Of a stretch of DNA of 11,065 nt, positions 5,693 to 11,065 are shown piece by piece (position 1 is the stretch's first letter; every line of letters starts with the position of its first letter). Source of the DNA: Planctomycetota bacterium (GTDB lineage: Bacteria > Planctomycetota > UBA1135 > UBA2386). Under the pieces are notes generated by a model. It was not told the origin of the DNA, searched no databases, and saw nothing but the letters and a program-made list of their open reading frames with translations. The stretch is taken from contig JAGQQZ010000723.1 in assembly GCA_020425915.1 (NCBI GenBank), positions 1-11,065 on the forward strand. The letters are read 5' to 3'. A program made the translations under genes and the position numbers.

Positions 5693-7119
5693 CCGAAGTA
5701 CTCCTTGCCGGTGGCGACGGCCTCGTGGCCGGTCTCCTCGCCGGTGGCGAGTTCGATGCCCATCTTCCGACCCATCTCGACCGACTGGTCCATGTTGTTG
5801 TAGCGGAAGTTGCCCTGCCGGCCGGTCGTGTGGATGTTCTCCAGCGTGCCGACGAACGCCTGGATCGGCTTGAGGTTCTCCGCGTAGTGCAGGTCGTAGA
5901 CCGGGTATGCGAACGGGATGCGTCGCGTGAACGTGCTCAGCACCTGACCCGGCTCGATGAGTCCGACCGCGACGAGGTCGTCCTCGGCGATCTTCTGCAG
6001 TTCCTCGTCGCTGGCGCGCCAGATCTGGTCGCCGCGACGGCAGGTGATCTCGGCGCAGATCATCGTCTTCTCTTCGGGCGCCGACAGCTTGCTGAAGTTC
6101 TTGAACTCGGAGATGCGGTGCACGGTCCGCTTCAGTTCGGGGATGTAGACCCAGCTGTCCGGGCTCACCTGCGGACGGTCGAGCTTGAGGTAGACGAAGA
6201 CGATCGAGATGTACTGGAGGTTGCGGCAGTTCTGCACGACGGCCTCGGGGGCCGACGGCGAGACCGCCTTGGCGAGCGACGTGATCGGGATCGTGTTGAC
6301 GTAGTGGTCGCCCTCGACGATCTCGCGCTTGTGCTTGCCGTACTCGATACCGCACACCCGGTTGCCGTCACGCAGCACGCGGATCGCGGGTGAATTGACG
6401 AGCACGCGCGACTCGGGGCTGATCTCCTCGATCTTGCGCGCGTAGCCACGCGCGAGTTCGCCGATGCCGCCGTACTTCGGGTAGATGAAGCTCGTGACGA
6501 GCGTTCGCGGCGTGTCGCCTGCCTTCGGTCGGAACAGCGTCTTCTTGATCGTGTCCGTCAGGTTGAGCAGCGTGATGCGCTGGCTCGCCCAATCGGCCGA
6601 GATCTGACTCGGTGGCATGCCCCACGCCTTCTCGGTGTACTGGCCGAAGAAGATCCGGTAGAGAGTCTTGCCGAATCGCCGCGTGGTCCAGCTCTCGAAG
6701 TCCAGGTCGGAGAACTTGCGCAGGCCGGTCTTGTCGAGGAAGCGGACCCACATGTAGTCGAGCAGCGCCTTGACCAGCAGGTGCTTCGGCATGCTCTTGA
6801 ACACGTTCGACGCGACCAACGGATAGTCGATGAGCTTCCCGAACATGACGATTCGGGACAGTCGCTGTGCGGTGACGATGTTGTCCTCGCCGATGATCTC
6901 GCGGACGTGCTCGATGAGGTTCTTGTCCTGACTGTGGAAACGGTGCGGCCCGAAGTCGTGGGTCCAGTACTCGTCTCCGTCCTCCACGAACGATGACGCC
7001 ATGCCGCCGACGTGGGGTTCGCGCTCGAGCACGGTGACGCGATGGCCGCGCTTGACGAGTTCGTACCCGCAGGAGAGGCCGGCGAGTCCGCCTCCGAGGA
7101 TGACGACGTGTTTGCTCAT
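5689..7119 (-). CDS. FAD-dependent oxidoreductase, UDP-galactopyranose mutase-like / amine-oxidase fold
   Basis: The 476-aa product opens with a dinucleotide-binding signature VVILGGGLAGLSCGYEL (residues 5-21) followed by VTVLEREPHVGGMASSF (28-44), which bind the FAD ADP part and ribose. THDFGPHRFHSQDKNLIEHV (53-72) is close to the HxxGxHxFHT region of UDP-galactopyranose mutase, and GKLIDYPL resembles its next block. Further on, FFGQYTEKAWGMPPSQISADWASQR and FIYPKYGGIGELARGYA are common to mutase-like flavoproteins in polysaccharide clusters (COG1232/1233-type). The C-terminal GRQGNFRYNNMDQSVEMG closes the FAD site. It is longer than bacterial Glf (about 370-390 aa), so mutase activity is not assured; the protein may isomerise or oxidise another sugar or lipid. 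It is the second gene of the minus-strand operon, 94 nt after the GT2 stop, with no strong Shine-Dalgarno at its ATG. Confidence 0.85.
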   Translation of the reverse strand: MSKHVVILGGGLAGLSCGYELVKRGHRVTVLEREPHVGGMASSFVEDGDEYWTHDFGPHRFHSQDKNLIEHVREIIGEDNIVTAQRLSRIVMFGKLIDYPLVASNVFKSMPKHLLVKALLDYMWVRFLDKTGLRKFSDLDFESWTTRRFGKTLYRIFFGQYTEKAWGMPPSQISADWASQRITLLNLTDTIKKTLFRPKAGDTPRTLVTSFIYPKYGGIGELARGYARKIEEISPESRVLVNSPAIRVLRDGNRVCGIEYGKHKREIVEGDHYVNTIPITSLAKAVSPSAPEAVVQNCRNLQYISIVFVYLKLDRPQVSPDSWVYIPELKRTVHRISEFKNFSKLSAPEEKTMICAEITCRRGDQIWRASDEELQKIAEDDLVAVGLIEPGQVLSTFTRRIPFAYPVYDLHYAENLKPIQAFVGTLENIHTTGRQGNFRYNNMDQSVEMGRKMGIELATGEETGHEAVATGKEYFG

Positions 7120-7213
7120 GGAACAGTCTCAGGTGTGAATCGGGCGACCGCCTGGGACGATGAGGTTCGCTCCAGGACGTTGCGAAGAGAGCCGGGACGG
7201 TCGGGAATGTAGT

Positions 7214-7981
7214 CTATCGCTCGGCACACGGCGTCGGGGCGGAGGATTGACCAATCGGCACCCGTTTGCCCCACAGCCACTTACGGCTGATCGCCTTGAA
7301 CATCGACCAAGCGGTGCGGGCTTGCCGAGCAAACGAGTCGGAGTGTTTCGATTCGCCGCCGGCGCGGCGGCGGTACGTCACCGGAATCTCGATGACGCGG
7401 GCGCGTGCGAGCAGGGCCGCGCACATCATCTCGGGCGAGAATGCCGGGCCGGTCTCGGTGAGATTCGGCTTCATCCGCTCGAAGGTCTCGCGCGTCAGCG
7501 TCCGGTAGGTGCAGCCGACGTCGGTGAACCGCGGCTCGCCGGGACGCATCCACAGCAGCTGCAGGTACTTGGCCATGAACACGTTGCCCCAGCGCAGCAT
7601 GAACCGCATGTTCGCGCCTTGCTCGACCATCTGCTTGGTCGTCCGAGTGCCCATGACCATGCCGGCGTCGTCGATGTAGGCCAGCATCTTGGTCAGATCT
7701 CGCGCTGCGAACGATCCGTCGGCCTCGACCAGTACGAACAGGTCGCCCTTGGCGTTCGACATCCCGGCGAACAGAGCGCACCCATAGCCCGGTTGTGACT
7801 CCTGGATGACCCGCGCGCCCGCGTCCCGCGCGAGCTCGGCAGTGCGGTCGGTGCAGTTGTTGTCGACGACCAGGATCTCGTCGATGGCGTCGAGGGTACG
7901 GAACTCCGCCACGACGTCGGCGATCGTCGCCTCCTCGTTGTACGCCGGGATGATCAGTGAGACTGTGCGGTTTCCGTGCAT
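7214..7981 (-). CDS. Glycosyltransferase family 2 (dolichol-phosphate mannosyltransferase-like)
   Basis: The 255-aa product is a GT-A fold family 2 transferase. VSLIIPAYNEEATIADVV (residues 7-24) is the first strand and nucleotide-binding loop. ILVVDNNCTDRTAELA (36-51) carries the uridine-contacting Asp residues. GYGCALFAGMSNAKGD (65-80) leads to FVLVEADGSF (82-91), where EADG stands for the usual DXD metal site. TDVGCTYRTLTRETF (153-167) and EIPVTYRRRAGGESKHS (198-214) are acceptor-side motifs shared with DPM1/GtrB-like enzymes that move a sugar to a polyprenyl phosphate. There is no C-terminal membrane domain, so it would act as a peripheral enzyme at the cytoplasmic face. The ATG at 7981 has only a GGAG 2 nt upstream, too close for a normal Shine-Dalgarno, and a TACCCT hexamer 10 nt upstream. 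It is the first gene of the minus-strand operon, divergent from the SGNH gene 51 bp away. The donor sugar is unknown. Confidence 0.92.
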   Translation of the reverse strand: MHGNRTVSLIIPAYNEEATIADVVAEFRTLDAIDEILVVDNNCTDRTAELARDAGARVIQESQPGYGCALFAGMSNAKGDLFVLVEADGSFAARDLTKMLAYIDDAGMVMGTRTTKQMVEQGANMRFMLRWGNVFMAKYLQLLWMRPGEPRFTDVGCTYRTLTRETFERMKPNLTETGPAFSPEMMCAALLARARVIEIPVTYRRRAGGESKHSDSFARQARTAWSMFKAISRKWLWGKRVPIGQSSAPTPCAER

Positions 7982-7991
7982 CGCTCCGGTA

Positions 7992-7997
7992 AGGGTA
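7992..7997 (-). promoter_or_regulatory. Putative -10 element (TACCCT) of the glycan operon
   Basis: On the minus strand TACCCT (TAnnnT) lies 10 nt before the GT2 ATG in the 51-bp divergent gap. Transcription starting 6-9 nt downstream would give a leader of only a few bases. No good -35 is seen. Confidence 0.3.
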
Positions 7998-8020
7998 CCC
8001 CGCGCCTGGGGGCTCGGAAG

Positions 8021-8026
8021 TATGCT
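8021..8026 (+). promoter_or_regulatory. Putative -10 element (TATGCT) of the SGNH gene
   Basis: TATGCT matches four of six bases of TATAAT, including the key first TA and the last T, and is 6 nt before the ATG at 8033. There is no Shine-Dalgarno in between, which fits a leaderless transcript. A matching -35 is not visible at 16-18 nt. Confidence 0.4.
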
Positions 8027-8032
8027 CCGCCC

Positions 8033-8932
8033 ATGCGTTCATGCCACCCCCTCATCGGTCGAATCGCCTGGATCGTCACGGTCGTCGCGTTGGCAACGGC
8101 GCTGCCGAGCCAGGCCGGACCGACCACTCGGGCGGATGCCGCGCCGCGCACCGTCGTGATCCTCGGCGCGAGTCTGAGCGCGGGCTTCATCTGTCCTTTT
8201 CCTGGCGAGGACGGTCGCGTCAACCGAACCGTGAAGCTCAAGCAGGCGCTGGCCGAGTTCTGGGACCGTGAGACGGCGCGGGTCTCCGATTGCAGCGACT
8301 TCGCGACGTTCCTCGATCCCGTCGGCAAGCAGACGGTGCAGGTGGATCGTGCGAAGAACCAGGATCCCGACCTGCTGATCGGCATCGACTTCCTGTTCTG
8401 GTTCGGCTACGGCGTCGTGCCCGCCGGCAAACGACTCGAGTTGCTCGAGAAAGGTCTGGAGATGCTCACCGCGTTCGATTGCCCGATCGTCGTCGGCGAC
8501 TTCCCGGACATGACGGGTGCGGATCCGCGGATGCTGCGGAAAGCGCAGATCCCGAGCACGGAGGAACTCCGGACGCTGAACGAGCGAGTCCGGTCGTGGG
8601 CTGCCGAGCGAGCGAACGTTCGGGTGTTCCCGCTCGCGAAGTGGGTCGCCGAGCTCAAGAGCGATGGCCGGACCGTCGTCGTCGAGGGCGAGCCGGTCAA
8701 GCTCGGTCCGGCGGCGCTGATGCAGTCCGATCGGTTGCATCCGACCAAGCTCGGGATCGCCGTCGTCGCCGACGGCCTCCGGGCGGAACTCGACGCGTTC
8801 CTCGACGAAGGGTCGAGGCTCCGGGTCGGCGATGTGTCCTTCGATGCGATCGTGGAGTCGATCCGCGCCGACCTCGAGCTCGAGGAAGCGCTCGCCGAAC
8901 CCACCGCGGCGGAAGCCGCGAAGTCGAAGTAG
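8033..8932 (+). CDS. Secreted SGNH/GDSL-like hydrolase family protein
   Basis: The 299-aa product has a signal peptide: MRSCHPLIGR, a hydrophobic core (about residues 11-24), then a likely signal peptidase cut near the Ala-rich stretch at 24-37. The mature part begins VVILGASLSAGF, where GASLS (45-49, Ser47) is the catalytic GDSL block. Near the end SDRLHPTKLGIAVVADGL (232-249) is block V, with Asp233 and His236 completing the Ser-Asp-His triad. The oxyanion Asn block III (GxND) is not evident; the expected region reads DFLFWFGYG. SGNH enzymes cleave esters, often acetyl groups on polysaccharides. The C-terminal 40 residues are acidic and helical, outside the core fold. The frame opens at 7976, but that earlier start would add 19 polar residues before the signal peptide and overlap the divergent GT2 gene, so ATG 8033 is preferred. 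It converges on the Wzy_C gene, whose stop is 6 bp away. A role in glycan de-esterification is inferred from context. Confidence 0.85.
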   Translation: MRSCHPLIGRIAWIVTVVALATALPSQAGPTTRADAAPRTVVILGASLSAGFICPFPGEDGRVNRTVKLKQALAEFWDRETARVSDCSDFATFLDPVGKQTVQVDRAKNQDPDLLIGIDFLFWFGYGVVPAGKRLELLEKGLEMLTAFDCPIVVGDFPDMTGADPRMLRKAQIPSTEELRTLNERVRSWAAERANVRVFPLAKWVAELKSDGRTVVVEGEPVKLGPAALMQSDRLHPTKLGIAVVADGLRAELDAFLDEGSRLRVGDVSFDAIVESIRADLELEEALAEPTAAEAAKSK

Positions 8933-8938
8933 GACCGA

Positions 8939-10948
8939 CTATCCGTCGAGCGCTCGTCGCCAGCGCGGAAGCTCGCGCAGTCGTTCGAGCAGCGGCGCGA
9001 GCAGCGCACGCGCCGCTGCGTCGAGTTCGAGCCGTTCGGGTGCTCGCTCGTCGGCGGCGTTGCGATCGCCGCGCGCGAGCACTCGGCACGCGACGATGAC
9101 GAGCGTCCGAGGGTCGTCGTCCGAGGCGAGCAATCGCGGGTGGGCCTGGGTCGTCGGATCGAGCAGCGCGTCGACCGCCGCCACGATCCGGTGCTCGCGT
9201 TCCAGGCGCGTCGCGGCGTTCGGATCCCGGGCGCCGACCGCGGCGGCGAGATCGCGCAAGTGGACCGAGAGATCGGCGCGCAGGGATGGGTGGAGGTCGG
9301 TGTAGAGGGTCGAGAGACCGGCGTCGAGGTCGCCGGACAGGCACTGGCGGATGCCGAGCAGGAGCCGCGCCTCCGGATTCGGCGGGTCGATCTGTAGGAC
9401 CCGGGCGAGCAGCACCTCGGCGGTACTCGCGTCGCCGGCGGCGTGGGCGAACTCCGCGAGGTAGAACAACGCGGTCGGGTTGTTCGGATCCAGGCCGAAG
9501 AGGTGTTCGCGCGCGGACTCGGTCGCGGCGTACGTGTCCGCGGCGCCGGCTTCGCCCGGGCGCCACTGGTTGCGGAGCGCGAGTTGGTAGAACCGGCTCT
9601 CGGTGGGGTGCAGCGCGATCGCGCGCTGGATCCACGGGGCGCGCGCGGCGCGATCGCTCGGCGGGATCGCGCGGAACTCGGCGACGCAGAACTGGGCGGC
9701 GACGGTCGCCGCGCCGACGAAGCCGCACGCGAGACCGAGCACGAGGAGGGGGAGGTGGACGCGCGGATTCGACCGAACCGAGCTCGGTGTGTTGGTCGCG
9801 CCGAACCAGGCGAAGGCGAGGAGCGCGGCCGGGCCATTGGTCAGCGGGGATCGGACCGACGCGAGCAGGACGAACGCGACGAGCGGGGCGAGCCCCAGTC
9901 TCGAGTCGCTACGCCAGCCGGCCACGAAGGTCACGACCAGGAACGCGATCCACATCGCGGCGGCCGGGACGCCGCCCTCGATCGCGAGTTCGAGATGGTC
10001 GTCGTGCGCCGTGGCGGCGAACGATGCGAACCGACGACCGAAGCTCGACAGGTCGATCTCACGAGCCGTACGGAACGGCGGGTAGTCGTAGCGGAACTGG
10101 CCAGCCCCGTGTCCTCGCAGCGGAGCATCGGCGACCATGCCGAGACCCGCGCGCCAGATCTCCTTGCGCACTTCGATCGTCGACGGGGCGGTGATCGTGA
10201 CCGTCTCGGGCGTCGCGGCCGGCGCCTCGCCGACGTGCTTCGCGGGTGCGGCGAGGAAACCGAGCCCGGCGAGGACCAGTGCGAGTGCTGACGTAGCTCC
10301 TGCCAGCGCGCGTTCGCGTCGGAACGCGATCCCGCACGCGCACGCGCCGGCCAACGCGAGAAGCCCGGACCGCGATCCGTTGAGGCCGAGGTAGAACGAC
10401 CCCGCGATGATCGCGACGAGCACGATCCCGAGTCGCCGGCGTTCGCCGGCGGCGATCACCACCGCCAAGCACATCGTGACGAATTCGCTCGCCACGTTGC
10501 GATTGCCGAGCGTGCTGACCGCCTGCGACACCGCGTATCCGCTCGGCCATTCGAGGCCGAATGCCTGGGCGATGCCGTAGGCGGAGACGATCGAGGCGAC
10601 GATCGCGGCTGCGCTGGCCAGCGCGGCACGGGATCGAGTCGTGCCGTCGACGAGGACGACCCAGAGCGCGGCGAAGTACGCGACGCGGAGGAACGCCTCT
10701 CCGCTGTTCGTCGCCCACCATGTACCGGTGAGCAGCAGCCAGCCGACGAGCGCGCCGAACCACTTGGCGTTGCTCGGAATCGGCTCTGGCCAGCGCCGAT
10801 GGAGGGTCATCGCGAGGACTGCGGCGAGGCAGGCGACGACGCCGCGCCGGGCGACCTCGAAATCGAGCCACAGCGCTTGGAACGGGATCGCGGCGATCGC
10901 GAGCAGCGCGAGCGTGGACCAGGCGCGCCTATCCGGCATGCGTCCCAC
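8939..10948 (-). CDS. O-antigen ligase/polymerase-like (Wzy_C) membrane protein with TPR tail
   Basis: The 669-aa product has about ten to twelve hydrophobic helices between residues 10 and 422 and a soluble tail. Family hallmarks are STLGNRNVASEF (146-156), GLNGSRSGLLAL (188-199, the SRxG motif), and a large extracytoplasmic loop (about 235-325) with GLGMVADAPLRGHGAGQF (268-285) and ATAHDDHLELAIEGG (312-326), matching the G.G.G.F and AHNdyL..l.E.G signature of Wzy_C proteins. That family includes O-antigen ligases (WaaL), polymerases and protein O-oligosaccharyltransferases (PglL), all of which use polyprenyl-linked glycans on the outer face of the inner membrane. Residues 432-540 form TPR-like repeats (RAIALHPTESRFYQLAL, LFGLDPNNPTALFYLAEFA, VLQIDPPNPEARLLLGIR) and the rest is helical. 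The start is GTG 10948 or the in-frame ATG 10939; neither has a strong Shine-Dalgarno. It is 15 nt after the ftsY stop, so probably co-transcribed with it. Whether it ligates, polymerises or glycosylates proteins cannot be read from the sequence. Confidence 0.88.
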   Translation of the reverse strand: MGRMPDRRAWSTLALLAIAAIPFQALWLDFEVARRGVVACLAAVLAMTLHRRWPEPIPSNAKWFGALVGWLLLTGTWWATNSGEAFLRVAYFAALWVVLVDGTTRSRAALASAAAIVASIVSAYGIAQAFGLEWPSGYAVSQAVSTLGNRNVASEFVTMCLAVVIAAGERRRLGIVLVAIIAGSFYLGLNGSRSGLLALAGACACGIAFRRERALAGATSALALVLAGLGFLAAPAKHVGEAPAATPETVTITAPSTIEVRKEIWRAGLGMVADAPLRGHGAGQFRYDYPPFRTAREIDLSSFGRRFASFAATAHDDHLELAIEGGVPAAAMWIAFLVVTFVAGWRSDSRLGLAPLVAFVLLASVRSPLTNGPAALLAFAWFGATNTPSSVRSNPRVHLPLLVLGLACGFVGAATVAAQFCVAEFRAIPPSDRAARAPWIQRAIALHPTESRFYQLALRNQWRPGEAGAADTYAATESAREHLFGLDPNNPTALFYLAEFAHAAGDASTAEVLLARVLQIDPPNPEARLLLGIRQCLSGDLDAGLSTLYTDLHPSLRADLSVHLRDLAAAVGARDPNAATRLEREHRIVAAVDALLDPTTQAHPRLLASDDDPRTLVIVACRVLARGDRNAADERAPERLELDAAARALLAPLLERLRELPRWRRALDG

Positions 10949-10963
10949 GCTTCGGGTCGATCC

Positions 10964-11065
10964 TCATGTGTTGGCCGGGGTCTCGTCGAACGTCAGGATC
11001 GCGTCGACGAACGCCGTTCGATCGAAGTCCTCGAGATCGTCGATGCCCTCGCCGACGCCGATGAA
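10964..11065 (-). CDS. ftsY: FtsY, signal recognition particle receptor, C-terminal end (5' part outside window)
   Basis: The minus strand from the window edge reads FIGVGEGIDDLEDFDRTAFV and 13 more residues, then a TGA at 10966-10964. The FIGVGEGIDDLxxFD block is the conserved end of the SRP-type GTPase G domain. Ffh has a similar block but continues with a methionine-rich M domain, whereas this protein stops about 20 residues later, which points to FtsY. FtsY is the membrane receptor that docks the SRP-ribosome complex for co-translational insertion. Only 33 residues are in view, so domain order and start cannot be judged. The Wzy_C gene follows on the same strand 15 nt downstream. Confidence 0.85.
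   Translation of the reverse strand, partial: FIGVGEGIDDLEDFDRTAFVDAILTFDETPANT

Noticed and set aside
5693..6355. Longer N-terminus for the zinc-ribbon methyltransferase
   Set aside because: It lies wholly within the flavoprotein gene and is Arg-rich with no motif; the GTG at 5692 has AAGGAG at 8 nt and a 4-nt overlap.
7976..8032. Earlier start for the SGNH protein at 7976
   Set aside because: It would place 19 polar residues in front of a good signal peptide and overlap the start of the divergent GT2 gene.
8407..9837. 476-codon minus-strand frame across the SGNH and Wzy_C genes
   Set aside because: It is Ser/Arg/Pro-rich without motifs and overlaps two genes with recognisable families in other frames.
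10932..10967. Short ATG frame overlapping the ftsY stop (ATGA at 10967-10964)
   Set aside because: It runs only 12 codons before a stop and is out of frame with the Wzy_C gene. I do not regard it as a gene.

Overview
This GC-rich window reads as chromosomal DNA from a Gram-negative-type bacterium, most likely a member of the Planctomycetota. The grounds are the style of the ribosome recycling factor, the cysteine-poor Trm112-like protein, the SurA/PpiD-like membrane protein with a long acidic insert, and the mix of housekeeping and surface-glycan genes. The phylum is inferred from remembered family resemblance, not from a search. I see no phage genes, transposase, CRISPR array or other sign of recent transfer.

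Left part (1-3877, plus strand): the 3' end of a TPR-repeat gene; a perfect 10-bp hairpin that looks like its terminator; frr (ribosome recycling factor); a tRNA-Lys(TTT) gene; a small Trm112-like protein; and, 15 nt after it, a 780-aa membrane-anchored SurA/PpiD-like chaperone starting with TTG. These genes concern translation and protein maturation.

Middle part (3984-7981, minus strand): four genes that appear to form one operon. Read 7981 down to 3984 they are a GT2 glycosyltransferase, a UDP-galactopyranose-mutase-like flavoprotein, a zinc-ribbon SAM methyltransferase and a second SAM methyltransferase. The last three overlap by 4 nt and by 1 nt. The set looks like an assembly and decoration module for a surface glycan or glycolipid. 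The operon converges with the chaperone gene over a 106-bp gap that holds a hairpin.

Right part (8033-11065): a secreted SGNH/GDSL-like hydrolase is transcribed divergently from the glycan operon. It converges, with a 6-bp gap, on a 669-aa O-antigen ligase/polymerase-like (Wzy_C) protein that carries a TPR-like tail. That gene lies 15 nt downstream of the 3' end of ftsY (SRP receptor), which is cut by the window edge.

Working together: the GT2, mutase-like flavoprotein and methyltransferases could build and modify a glycan, the Wzy_C-TPR protein could polymerise it or transfer it outside the inner membrane, and the SGNH protein could trim or edit an ester group on it. This linkage is inferred from position. 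The most notable regulatory pattern is that several likely operon-leading genes have a TAnnnT (-10-like) hexamer 6-10 nt before the start codon and no usable Shine-Dalgarno, whereas the operon-internal methyltransferase genes have clear Shine-Dalgarno sites. This suggests leaderless transcripts.
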